Positions 15,473 through 23,116 of a DNA stretch of 64,000 nt are shown here, piece by piece. Made by a program: the position numbers and the translations under genes. Under the pieces are notes generated by a model. That model did not search any database and had not been told where the DNA came from. It saw nothing but the letters and a program-made list of their open reading frames with translations. Every line of letters begins with the position of its first letter. The stretch's first letter is position 1. This stretch comes from Asticcacaulis aquaticus (GTDB lineage: Bacteria > Pseudomonadota > Alphaproteobacteria > Caulobacterales > Caulobacteraceae): NCBI RefSeq assembly GCF_028550415.1, contig NZ_JAQQKX010000008.1, positions 124,001-188,000 on the forward strand. The letters are read 5' to 3'.

Positions 15473-15712
15473 ATGACCGAGAAATCCTGCGCGCTTTGCC
15501 ATAAGCCCTATCATCTGCCCGATCCGCTCCTGCCGAATGCGGCGAAGAGCTATGCGCCGTTCTGCTCGAAACGCTGCGCTGATATCGACACGCTGCACTG
15601 GCTGAAGGGCGACTATGTCATCGGCGGCGAAGGCAATCTCAGCACCGAAGGCGGTGATGAGGGCGAAGCCGCACAGTTATCCTCACCTTTTGACGGCGAA
15701 GACGCGGATTAG
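15473..15712 (+). CDS. yacG: DNA gyrase inhibitor YacG
   Basis: A 79-residue zinc-binding protein that binds GyrB and blocks DNA binding. The zinc knuckle consists of CALC near residues 6-9 and CSKRC near 31-35 (C-x2-C and C-x3-C), followed by DIDTLHWLKGDYVIGG, all typical. The C-terminal 25 residues are acidic and variable. It follows the RNase E/G gene by 18 bases and closes the infA-maf cluster before tRNA-Phe. Confidence 0.93.
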   Translation: MTEKSCALCHKPYHLPDPLLPNAAKSYAPFCSKRCADIDTLHWLKGDYVIGGEGNLSTEGGDEGEAAQLSSPFDGEDAD

Positions 15713-15820
15713 AGCTGATTTTTCAGCATTTCGTCCTTTTGAGCGCTTGCCAAGCCATTTGGCCTCCCTTATAGAGCGACCTCCCGACGCGGCGCACCAA
15801 GGCCCGTCGATGTAGAGAGT

Positions 15821-15896
15821 GCCTGGATAGCTCAGTTGGTAGAGCAGCGGATTGAAAATCCGCGTGTCGCTGGTTCGATTCCGGCTCCAGGCACCA
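15821..15896 (+). tRNA. tRNA-Phe (anticodon GAA)
   Basis: A 76-nt cloverleaf: acceptor GCCTGGA/TCCAGGC, D arm GCTC-AGTTGGTA-GAGC, anticodon stem GCGGA/TCCGC with loop TTGAAAA (GAA), T arm GCTGG-TTCGATT-CCGGC and encoded ACCA. All stems are perfect. A piece of its 3' end is copied at 15950-15973. Confidence 0.97.
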
Positions 15897-15949
15897 TTCT
15901 CCTTTGAGATCGAACCAGCACATATGGCTTTGTTTGCTGACGCAAACGG

Positions 15950-15973
15950 GGTTCGATTCCGGCTCCAACACCA
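15950..15973 (+). repeat. partial copy of the tRNA-Phe 3' end
   Basis: GGTTCGATTCCGGCTCCAACACCA repeats the T arm and end of tRNA-Phe (15873-15896) with two changes near the acceptor. It lies 54 bases behind the tRNA and looks like a scar of integration or slippage. No integrase lies nearby. Confidence 0.7.
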
Positions 15974-16070
15974 CTTCCTTTCCCCATAATCTGTATGTGA
16001 TTTCGCCGCTTGAATTTCGCGCGGCAATCTGGCCTTCTCCGGACATAATAAGGTTCAGGGACGATTTCAG

Positions 16071-17345
16071 ATGTTTACCAAAGCCTGCCGTGTCGCCGGT
16101 TGCCTTGTTGCGGCCCTGTGGCTGGTTGCTCCCGCACAGGCCGGGGCGCTGCAAAGCTGGGTGCCGACGTGGTACGCCGCGCCTGAACCTGCGGGGAAGG
16201 CCGACAAACCCCTCGAAGATATGACCTTGCGTCAGATCGTGCGCGTCAGCGCGGGTGGCGGACAGGTGCGCGTGCGTCTGTCGAACGCCTATGGCACGGC
16301 GCGCCTGCGGCTCGACGAGGTCCGTATCGCCCGTCGGCTGAGCAGCAGCCGCATCGACCCGACCAGTGACCGCGAACTTACCTTTAATGGCCGCGCCGGG
16401 GTGACGATCGCGCCGGGGGCCTATGCCATCAGCGACCCCGTGCCGCTGAAGGTAGCGGCGAACAGCGATCTGGCCCTGTCGGTATATGTCGCGGGACCGA
16501 CGAAGATCACCACCCTGCACGACATCCAGCGCGGGGTGCTTTACGGGGCACCGGGACGGCAGGCCGGTGCACCGGAACTGCCGGAAGGCAAGGTTGATAT
16601 CGGGATCGGACGCGCCTTTCCCTGGCTGGCCGAGGTCGAGGTGGCCGATACGCCGGCGCGGGCGACGATCGTAACCTTCGGGGATTCGATCACCGACGGT
16701 TTCGGCATCCAGCCGGACAAGGGCGGCACGTGGCCGGAGATCCTCAGCCGTCGGCTGGAGACGTCCGGCATGAAGCTGAGTGTCGTCAATGCCGGCCTGA
16801 GCGGCAACCGGCTGCTGCATCACGGGCAGTCGGCGCGTTTCGGCGACTCGGGCCTGTCGCGCTTCGATCGCGACGTGCTGAACCAGCCGAACGTCGGGGC
16901 GGTGATCGTGCTTTTAGGGATCAACGATCTGGGACACGCCGAAGGGCCGGGGGCAGCGGAATACGTATCGGCCGAGGATATGATCGACGGTTACCGGCAA
17001 CTGGCGGCACGGGCACACGAACGCTGCATCCGCATCTATGTCGCGACCCTGACGCCGTTCAAGGGGACGGTGTTCAGGAACTACTATTCGGATGAGAAAG
17101 AGGCTCGGCGCCAGCGGATCAATATCTGGCTGCGCCAGGGCGGCGTCTTTGACGGCGTGATCGATTTTGACAAGGCGCTGGAATCTGCCCCGGGTTCGGG
17201 CGTGCTCAAAGCCGACTATGACGTAGGAGATCATCTGCATCCGGATGATGAAGGCGCAGCGGCGATGGCGGCGGCGGTACCGCTGAACCTTTTCAAAGGA
17301 CTGAAGCCCGGCACCGCGCCGGGCGCCTGTCCGCGGAAACATTAA
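16071..17345 (+). CDS. secreted SGNH/GDSL-family hydrolase
   Basis: A 424-residue exported esterase-type protein. A signal peptide (about 1-25, ending APAQAGA) is followed by an N-terminal beta-rich region and, from about residue 195, an SGNH hydrolase domain. Block I is VTFGDSITDGFG with the serine nucleophile, block II NAGLSGNRLL, block III LLGINDLGH and block V DHLHPDDEG with the Asp-His pair. The family deacetylates or de-esterifies polysaccharides and lipids; this two-domain form is often seen with plant-polymer degradation genes. Substrate is not determined. The gene stands alone between tRNA-Phe and a long intergenic region. Confidence 0.92.
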   Translation: MFTKACRVAGCLVAALWLVAPAQAGALQSWVPTWYAAPEPAGKADKPLEDMTLRQIVRVSAGGGQVRVRLSNAYGTARLRLDEVRIARRLSSSRIDPTSDRELTFNGRAGVTIAPGAYAISDPVPLKVAANSDLALSVYVAGPTKITTLHDIQRGVLYGAPGRQAGAPELPEGKVDIGIGRAFPWLAEVEVADTPARATIVTFGDSITDGFGIQPDKGGTWPEILSRRLETSGMKLSVVNAGLSGNRLLHHGQSARFGDSGLSRFDRDVLNQPNVGAVIVLLGINDLGHAEGPGAAEYVSAEDMIDGYRQLAARAHERCIRIYVATLTPFKGTVFRNYYSDEKEARRQRINIWLRQGGVFDGVIDFDKALESAPGSGVLKADYDVGDHLHPDDEGAAAMAAAVPLNLFKGLKPGTAPGACPRKH

Positions 17346-18037
17346 GTCCGCTTACGGAGTAAATCGCGACGATTCGAACGTCGGTTACGGCATGAATTTA
17401 CCGTGTCTGTGAAGGGTGGCGCGCGCAATCCTTATAAAATAAGGACGTTTTCAGTACGGATTTTTTGCCTTCGTTTCGCAAATCGTCGTTATAAAACTGA
17501 CATAGAGCACGGAGAAGTCAGGCTTTTTCCCCTGCGGCACGTAATGCCGGCAGGGGGCGATCACGAAGGTGAAAAAAAATTCACGTTTCGTGAAAATAAT
17601 TTTTGCTCGCATCTTGTTCTTAACTATCGGACAAGGTTGAGTTTTTAGAAAAAATGCCTAGAAATGAGCTTGCCTGTTGCGGAAATGATACGCCAAGTGG
17701 CGTGATAAGCACCTTGACGTTCCCGGCCGGGATAGGCTCTTTTAGGCTCAAATCACTTTGTAACCACCAGTGTAACAAAGCGATCGCTTTTTTTGACTTC
17801 TCGGTCATAATGGCAAAAGTTTGTGCGCAGCGTGTCTGGATGTGAGCGAATAGAAGTCGCACCGGCACGAAACACACGAGAGGTTCACGAAGGAACATGC
17901 TCCTTGCGGTGTCATGTTTTTTTGGGTGCCATGGTTTTAACACGTCTTAGGTTTTAACTGGGGGTCTACGCTGCCCCTATAATCCTTGGTCAGCCTCCTC
18001 ATACCGGGGGTCATCCTTATTCAGGAATTGGCGAAAA
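17346..18037. promoter_or_regulatory. long AT-rich leader before exbB with several hairpins
   Basis: About 690 bases without a credible gene. It holds a CCCCTGC-GGC/GCC-G-GCAGGGG hairpin (17529-17556), a second long hairpin TCACGAA-GTGAA/TTCAC-TTTCGTGA (17561-17593), the spaced inverted repeat CTTTGT...ACAAAG (17756-17780) and the palindrome AAAGCGATCGCTTT followed by T's (17777-17794). The last could be a terminator. Together they suggest a regulated 5' leader or a small RNA gene ahead of the TonB operon. No short frame has a convincing ribosome site and codon pattern. Confidence 0.4.
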
Positions 18038-18904
18038 ATGCTCGAACACAAGAAACACAACCCGCTTATCGCTCTGCTCGGTGCCGCCGCACTGTTCGTG
18101 AGCGTCCCGACGTTTGCGGCCGCTGCCGCTGCCACGTCGCCGGCTGCTGCCGAAGCGCCCGTCGCCGCTCCGGCCGAAGAATCCGCCGAGTCCTCTTCCG
18201 AAGCCTCGAAGTCGGGCCACGACCTGACGGTTGCGGGCATGTTCGCTCAGGCCGTGCCGGTCGTTAAGGTCGTCATGATCGGTCTGGTGCTGGCCTCGAT
18301 CATCTCCTGGACCATCCTGGTCATCAAGCTGCTCTTCTTCGCCGGTCTCAACAAGGCGACCACCAACTATCTCGAAGGCTTCCGTGGCGCCCGCTCGATC
18401 GCCGACATCAACCGTCTGTCGACCTCGGACGAGTTCGCTGGCAACCCGCTGGCCGACATGGCCGCCGTCGCCACCGAAGAAGTCCAGATCTCGAAGCAGG
18501 CCGGTCTGGCCGTTTCGGGTGAGCACCGCGACTCGACCCTGCACCGCGCCTCGTCCTCGATCAATGCCGTTCAGGCCGGTCTGGCCAAGCGTCTGTCGGG
18601 CGGTCTCGTCTTCCTCGCCTCGGTCGGGTCCATCGGGCCGTTCGTCGGTCTGTTCGGTACGGTTTACGGCATCATGAACTCGTTCATCGGTATCGCCAAC
18701 ACCAACACGACCAACCTGGCCGTCGTTGCGCCGGGTATCGCCGAAGCCCTTCTGGCTACGGGTCTGGGTCTGGTTGCCGCTATCCCGGCCGTCGTCATGT
18801 ACAACGTCTTCAACTCGGCCATCGCGGCTTACGGCACCCGTTCGGAGCAGTTCGTTTCGGAACTCCTGAACTCGCTGTCGCGCCAGCTGGACAAAGGGGC
18901 GTAA
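18038..18904 (+). CDS. exbB: TonB-system proton channel subunit ExbB
   Basis: A 288-residue MotA/TolQ/ExbB-family protein that, with ExbD, uses the proton gradient to energise TonB. The N-terminal 29 residues form a signal-like segment, followed by an Ala/Glu-rich periplasmic stretch to about residue 65. Three membrane helices follow (VVMIGLVLASIISWTILVIK; FLASVGSIGPFVGLFGTVYG; VAPGIAEALLATGLGLVAAI). The conserved GPFVGLFGTVYGIMNSF and ATGLGLVAAIPAV are intact. The N-terminal extension is usual for alphaproteobacterial ExbB. exbD begins five bases after the stop and tonB follows, one operon. Confidence 0.95.
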   Translation: MLEHKKHNPLIALLGAAALFVSVPTFAAAAAATSPAAAEAPVAAPAEESAESSSEASKSGHDLTVAGMFAQAVPVVKVVMIGLVLASIISWTILVIKLLFFAGLNKATTNYLEGFRGARSIADINRLSTSDEFAGNPLADMAAVATEEVQISKQAGLAVSGEHRDSTLHRASSSINAVQAGLAKRLSGGLVFLASVGSIGPFVGLFGTVYGIMNSFIGIANTNTTNLAVVAPGIAEALLATGLGLVAAIPAVVMYNVFNSAIAAYGTRSEQFVSELLNSLSRQLDKGA

Positions 18905-18909
18905 TCTAG

Positions 18910-19347
18910 ATGGGAGCCAAGCTATCCTCTGGCAGCGGCGGCTCGAAATTCCACATCGAGCAGAACAGCGAAATTAACGTTACGCCGTTCGTCGATGTTA
19001 TGTTGGTTCTTCTCATTATCTTCATGGTGGCGGCTCCGCTTGCCACCGTGTCGGTTGAAGTTAAGCTTCCAACGGCAGTCGCCCCGCCGCAAGAAAATCC
19101 ACCCCAGCCGGTGTTCATTTCCATTCAGGAGAATGGCAATGTCTTCATCGGTGACTTCCCCACCTCTCTCGACGCCATGGGCGCCGATCTGAAAGTCCAG
19201 ATCCGCACCCGTGACCCGGAAAAAGAGCGCATCTTCATTCGCTGCGACAAGTCCACGCGTTATGCCGACTTCATGCAGGTGATGAACGTACTGCAGGACA
19301 ACGGGTTCTACAGTGTGGCGCTGGTCGGCGAAGACGGTAACAGTTAA
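18910..19347 (+). CDS. exbD: TonB-system biopolymer transport protein ExbD
   Basis: A 145-residue single-helix membrane protein. The helix INVTPFVDVMLVLLIIFMVA carries the essential aspartate used in proton flow, near residue 30. The periplasmic domain (VFISIQENGNVFIGDFP; IFIRCDKSTRYADFMQVMNV) is the ExbD/TolR fold. A short proline-rich link (PPQENPPQP) joins the two. It lies between exbB and tonB with gaps of 5 and 12 bases. Confidence 0.95.
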   Translation: MGAKLSSGSGGSKFHIEQNSEINVTPFVDVMLVLLIIFMVAAPLATVSVEVKLPTAVAPPQENPPQPVFISIQENGNVFIGDFPTSLDAMGADLKVQIRTRDPEKERIFIRCDKSTRYADFMQVMNVLQDNGFYSVALVGEDGNS

Positions 19348-19359
19348 GAGGATTAAGAG

Positions 19360-20079
19360 ATGGAAGAGACCCCCCACAGGCGTCGAGATCCTATTCTTGA
19401 TCCGCCCGTAAACAAAGACAAGAAGCCGCTTTTCATCGGTATCGGCGTAGCCGCCGTCGCACACGTGGCGCTCGGCTACTACCTCTACAAGGAAAAGTTT
19501 GAGATCAAGGAAGTCAAATACGAAGACACCAAGATCGATACTGAACTTGTAGATCTGCCGCCGCCGCCGCCGCCTCCACCGCCTCCACCTCCGCCGCCGC
19601 CGGACATGCCGCCGCCGCCGCCGAAGTTGCAGGTTCGTGAACCGGTGATCAATACCGAAGCGCCGCCGCCGCCGACTCCGATCCAGATCGAGCCGACGAA
19701 GAAGGAAGAACGCGTCGAGTATAAAGGCCCGCCGTCGATCGTCCCGGGACCGCCGCCGCCGCCTGCGCCGCCGGCACCTCCGGGTCCGCGTTACGTGGAT
19801 GCGCAATGGACCTATCCGTCCAACGACCGCATGTACGACCTGTACCCCCCGCGGGCTCAGGACGCGGAAATGGAAGGCGAAGTCGTTATCGACTGCGTCC
19901 TCAACTCGCAAGGCCGCGTGACGGGCTGCGACATCGTTAGCGAAAAGCCTGCGGGCTATGGCTTCGGTGCCGCCACCGTTAAGGGTTTCATGCGTTTCGC
20001 CAAGGCATCGCCTGGCGGTGACGGTGCGATCCGCGACGGCGACCGTAAGAAGTTCCGCTATAAGTGGACCCTCGAATAG
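19360..20079 (+). CDS. tonB: energy transducer TonB
   Basis: A 239-residue TonB. A cytoplasmic N-terminus with DPPVNKDKKP leads to one membrane helix (FIGIGVAAVAHVALGYYLY, residues about 27-45). Then comes a periplasmic spacer that contains an uninterrupted run of 15 prolines (about residues 67-81) plus further Pro-rich parts, and a C-terminal TonB domain from about residue 150 (YPSNDRMYDLYPPRAQDAEM; GEVVIDCVLNSQGRVTGCDI; the end FRYKWTLE). The C-terminal domain has two cysteines spaced C-x10-C. It links ExbBD to TonB-dependent outer-membrane receptors. It ends the operon, with a terminator about 25 bases behind. Confidence 0.95.
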   Translation: MEETPHRRRDPILDPPVNKDKKPLFIGIGVAAVAHVALGYYLYKEKFEIKEVKYEDTKIDTELVDLPPPPPPPPPPPPPPPDMPPPPPKLQVREPVINTEAPPPPTPIQIEPTKKEERVEYKGPPSIVPGPPPPPAPPAPPGPRYVDAQWTYPSNDRMYDLYPPRAQDAEMEGEVVIDCVLNSQGRVTGCDIVSEKPAGYGFGAATVKGFMRFAKASPGGDGAIRDGDRKKFRYKWTLE

Positions 20080-20104
20080 GTCGTTGCGACACATATATAA
20101 AAGA

Positions 20105-20136
20105 CCCTCCGGCCTTATCGCCGGGGGGTTTTTTTA
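20105..20136 (+). terminator. intrinsic terminator of exbB-exbD-tonB
   Basis: CCCTCCGGC-CTTATC-GCCGGGGGG followed by seven T's, 25 bases behind the tonB stop. The interval up to the next start at 20359 holds no further gene. Confidence 0.85.
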
Positions 20137-20358
20137 TGGGTCGAACCCCGCATCCGCACGTTACTGTGATCACTGAAAATAACGCTGTACACTTAGCGAT
20201 GCTAAGTTTACATTATAACAACTGACAAGGTTTCCCGACCGATGAAGGGCTTCGAAGCGCGGGGGTTTCGAAGGCATCGGATCAATCACAAGCGTTCAAT
20301 CAGACGGGCACCGCAAAGGCTGCGGTATCGTCAGCTAAAAAAGGGAAAGGATACGCCC

Positions 20359-21075
20359 ATGGCGTCGGCAGCTAATCATCACTATCGCAATCCGGTTCTG
20401 GATCGTCTTCCGCAGAAGCGCCTGTCGCCGACCGTCATGGGGGGCGTGAGTATTGCGATCCTGATTCATGCGGGTCTGGCGGCCTATATCATCCATGAAC
20501 GCTTCCAGATCAGTGTGCCGGAAGAGGTCGAGGCACCGCCTTTTACCGGGGCGATCCTGAATATGGAAAAGCCGAAGCCCAAGCCGGAACCGACGCCGCA
20601 AAAAGAGGTGCGTCAGACGCCGGTGGTGGTTCACGCCCCCGCTGATCCGGTGATCAGCGAGGTGGCACCTCTGGAGGTGACGCCGACGCCCCATGCCGAT
20701 GCGCAACCGGGGACGGGCCCCGTCGTTGTCCTCGACGGCGCGCCGGGTAATTCGCCCACTATCGTCGAGGCGCCGGCCGGACCGGTCTATGTCAAGGCCA
20801 TATGGAGCAAGTTCCCGGATGCGGCGGCGATGATGCAATATTATCCGGTCCGCGCCATGGACGCCGAGACTGACGGTTCGGCAACGCTTGCCTGCACGGT
20901 GACCGACACCAAGGGCCGGGTACGCTGCGACATCCTCGCCGAAATGCCCAGAGGCTATGGTTTCGGTGACGCAGCGGTGCGGGCGGTCGAAGCCAAGGGG
21001 CGCGCCGACACGTCTGCGGGGGCGGTTCAGGTCGGTGCCGTTATGAAGGTACGCATGGGCTTCACGATGGAATAG
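20359..21075 (+). CDS. second TonB-family energy transducer
   Basis: A 238-residue TonB paralog. It has a short cytoplasmic part (NHHYRNPVLDRLPQKRLSP), one membrane helix (TVMGGVSIAILIHAGLAAYI), a Pro/Lys spacer (EKPKPKPEPTPQKE) much shorter than in the first TonB, a Pro/Val/Thr region and a C-terminal TonB domain (MMQYYPVRAMDAETDGSATL; CTVTDTKGRVRC; end VRMGFTME). The C-x10-C pair is kept. The ATG at 20359 follows gggaaagga. It has its own terminator at 21098. It probably shares ExbBD with the first TonB while serving a different set of receptors; that is inference. Confidence 0.88.
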   Translation: MASAANHHYRNPVLDRLPQKRLSPTVMGGVSIAILIHAGLAAYIIHERFQISVPEEVEAPPFTGAILNMEKPKPKPEPTPQKEVRQTPVVVHAPADPVISEVAPLEVTPTPHADAQPGTGPVVVLDGAPGNSPTIVEAPAGPVYVKAIWSKFPDAAAMMQYYPVRAMDAETDGSATLACTVTDTKGRVRCDILAEMPRGYGFGDAAVRAVEAKGRADTSAGAVQVGAVMKVRMGFTME

Positions 21076-21097
21076 ATCGTCGTAGCGTAGCGACGAT

Positions 21098-21129
21098 GGC
21101 CTCCGGACTATGTGCCGGAGGCCTTTTTT
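21098..21129 (+). terminator. intrinsic terminator after the second tonB
   Basis: GGCCTCCGG-ACTATGTG-CCGGAGGCC, a perfect nine-pair stem followed by six T's. Confidence 0.92.
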
Positions 21130-21231
21130 ATGCGTCCTTTGCGCCGAAAGACCCCGGCGCGATTGACCGACGCCGTCGAACTGAGCAGTATCGCCCGGAT
21201 TTCAACACTGACATATTCGGGAAGACTCGCC

Positions 21232-21999
21232 ATGACCCTTCGTTCGATCAAGCCGAAATACCTGCTGCTGGGGGCTGTCGCCCTGGGTGCGGCGACACTG
21301 GTGGCCTGTGAGACCAATGAAACCCTGGGCCGCAGCCAGTTTTTGCTGGTCGACAATAAGGATCTGGAGCCGACGGCTTTGCAGGGCTGGGCCGAGATGA
21401 TGAAAACGGCCAAGTTGTCGAACGACGCGACCCTCATCCGCCGCGTGCGTACCGTCGGGGCGAAGATCGTCACGGCGGCGGGCTATAATGCGGCGGAATG
21501 GGAATATGTCGTCTTCCAGAACGATCAGCCGAACGCCTTCGTCATTCCCGGCAACAAGGTCGGCGTCAATAGCGGCCTGTTCAAGGTGGTCAAGAACGAC
21601 GATCAGCTGGCCGCCGTTCTGGGGCACGAAACCGCACACGTCATCGGCAAGCACGCCGCCGAGCGGGCGTCTCAGCAGCAGGCGGCGGCGATCGGCCTGA
21701 GCGTGGCGCAGGGCGCGACCTCGGGCCGGGCGCAGCAGATCATTGCCAATTACGGAGGCATGGGGGCGCAACTGGGCCTGTTGCTGCCCTATTCGCGCAA
21801 GCACGAACTGGAGGCCGACCGCATCGGCGTCGATATCATGGCCAAGGCCGGTTACAAACCGTCCGAAGCCGTGGCCCTGTGGCGCAACATGCAGGCTCAG
21901 GGCGGGGCCGGAACGCCGGAATTCGTGTCGACCCACCCGTCGGATACGACGCGCATCAATCAGCTTGACGCCTATATCAAATCCAAGGGCTATAACTGA
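21232..21999 (+). CDS. M48-family metalloprotease lipoprotein
   Basis: A 255-residue zinc protease of family M48C (BepA/LoiP-like). The signal peptide ends in LVAC, a lipobox with the cysteine at residue 26, so the protein is probably anchored to the outer or inner membrane facing the periplasm. The zinc motif HETAH (in LGHETAHVIGKHAAERA) and the third ligand in ELEADRIGVDIMAKAGY are intact; the family's closing FVSTHPSDTTRINQL is present. Relatives help remove misfolded outer-membrane proteins. Unlike BepA it has no TPR repeats. It lies within the TonB cluster, which may be coincidental. Confidence 0.92.
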   Translation: MTLRSIKPKYLLLGAVALGAATLVACETNETLGRSQFLLVDNKDLEPTALQGWAEMMKTAKLSNDATLIRRVRTVGAKIVTAAGYNAAEWEYVVFQNDQPNAFVIPGNKVGVNSGLFKVVKNDDQLAAVLGHETAHVIGKHAAERASQQQAAAIGLSVAQGATSGRAQQIIANYGGMGAQLGLLLPYSRKHELEADRIGVDIMAKAGYKPSEAVALWRNMQAQGGAGTPEFVSTHPSDTTRINQLDAYIKSKGYN

Positions 22000-22019
22000 G
22001 GGCGTGGGGCGTAAGTCTG

Positions 22020-22379
22020 ATGACGCGGGTGGGGTTTCTGTGTGTGGGGTTGATGCTGTACGCCGGTCAGGCGGCGGCGGGGTCGGGTTCTGACGGCACG
22101 CCCACCCTGATGATCGCGCCGCGCGCCTCGCAGGTGCTCAATTTCGTGCCCCGGGACGTTATCGACGCGCACAGTAGCGGTGAGGTGTGGCTGCGCTGTG
22201 GCTGGACGATGGCGCGGCGTCTGACGAAGTGCCGCGTCATTAAGGAAATCCCCGAAGGGGTGGGATTCGGCGATGCCGCGATCAAGGGCTTTGAGACCTA
22301 CGGCTATCTGAAAAAGGTAAGGTCGGCGTCACGCGACGGTGAGGAGATGGCATTCCGCTTCGTTTGGGACGTCAAATAG
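22020..22379 (+). CDS. secreted TonB C-terminal-domain-only protein 1
   Basis: A 119-residue exported protein with a signal peptide (about 1-20, ending GQAAAG) and then a single domain that matches the C-terminal domain of the two nearby TonBs: VPRDVIDAHSSGEVWLRCGW, RLTKCRVIKEIPEGVGFGDA, AIKGFETYGY, and the end MAFRFVWDVK. There is no membrane anchor after cleavage and no proline-rich spacer, so it cannot transduce energy itself. Two cysteines are spaced C-x10-C as in the TonBs. It may bind TonB boxes or TonB in the periplasm, or be a repurposed domain. Confidence 0.75.
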   Translation: MTRVGFLCVGLMLYAGQAAAGSGSDGTPTLMIAPRASQVLNFVPRDVIDAHSSGEVWLRCGWTMARRLTKCRVIKEIPEGVGFGDAAIKGFETYGYLKKVRSASRDGEEMAFRFVWDVK

Positions 22380-22451
22380 AGGCATGCGTTGTGCGGCTTG
22401 ACCCGTTGCGCTGGGGCAGGTCATGTAGGGCAGAGTAAAGAGGAGGGGACT

Positions 22452-22820
22452 ATGTGGGTTTTATGGCTTATGGTTGCCGTGCTGACGGGCGTAGCGGGTA
22501 CTGTAGCGGCGCAGGATGAGACCTCTACGTCGCGCCCTCAGCCGACAATGAAAAAAGCGCCGCCTGCCGATGCGATGCTGAAGCTTTACCCCAAAGCCGC
22601 AATCAATGCCAAGATAGGTGGGGAGGTCATCATCACCTGCGGCTGGACGGCCAATGGGCGCTTGAAGGATTGTCGTGCCTTGAAAGAAGAGCCCGAAGGC
22701 TACGGTTTCGCCGATGTGACGATCCGGGGATTTGAAGCCTATACGGAGTTGCAAGGCATGACCGGGGACTCTGGTCCCGGCGAGGAAAAGAAGTTTCGCT
22801 ACAGGTGGACCATCGAATAG
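22452..22820 (+). CDS. secreted TonB C-terminal-domain-only protein 2
   Basis: A 122-residue exported protein. Signal peptide about 1-20 (ending GTVAAQ), a short Ser/Thr/Pro linker, then a TonB-like C-terminal domain (LKLYPKAAINAKIGGEVIIT; CGWTANGRLKDC; EEPEGYGFADVTIRGFEAYT; end FRYRWTIE). The ending is nearly that of TonB itself (FRYKWTLE). The ATG at 22452 follows a strong gaggagggg. Like its neighbour it lacks an anchor and spacer. The two secreted proteins are closer to each other (CGWT, KEEPEG/KEIPEG) than to the TonBs, suggesting a tandem duplication. Confidence 0.78.
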   Translation: MWVLWLMVAVLTGVAGTVAAQDETSTSRPQPTMKKAPPADAMLKLYPKAAINAKIGGEVIITCGWTANGRLKDCRALKEEPEGYGFADVTIRGFEAYTELQGMTGDSGPGEEKKFRYRWTIE

Positions 22821-22925
22821 ACACAGGGTCATCCGGGTTTTTCACCGTTAATATGGCTCCCCTCTGAAATTATCCCTTGATCGGCGGGCCGCTGCACGTT
22901 AGAGACACGGCCTTCGCGATGACGT

Positions 22926-23001
22926 GCCGTCTTAGCTCACTTGGTAGAGCGCCAGATTGTGGCTCTGGAGGTAGCTGGTTCGAAACCAGCAGACGGTACC
23001 A
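22926..23001 (+). tRNA. tRNA-His (anticodon GTG), lacking G-1
   Basis: A 76-nt cloverleaf: acceptor GCCGTCT/AGACGGT with a G1-T72 wobble, D arm GCTC-ACTTGGTA-GAGC, anticodon loop TTGTGGC (GTG), T arm GCTGG-TTCGAAA-CCAGC, discriminator A73 and encoded CCA. The base before position 1 is T, so the usual G-1 is not encoded, and there is no C73. This matches the derived tRNA-His known from a large alphaproteobacterial clade. Confidence 0.92.
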
Positions 23002-23116
23002 TCGCGTTGCATTTTCCTGAAAATTGAACTTTGTGCGGACGGATTGACGCAAGGCGCATCCGGCCTCTGGCCCTGCGTGGAAATCACGCTATATAGCGGG
23101 CCAAAGGATAAGCGTC

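Noticed and set aside
17403-17943. Several short open frames in the exbB leader
   Set aside because: Weak ribosome sites, odd composition and overlap with hairpins; none resembles a known protein.
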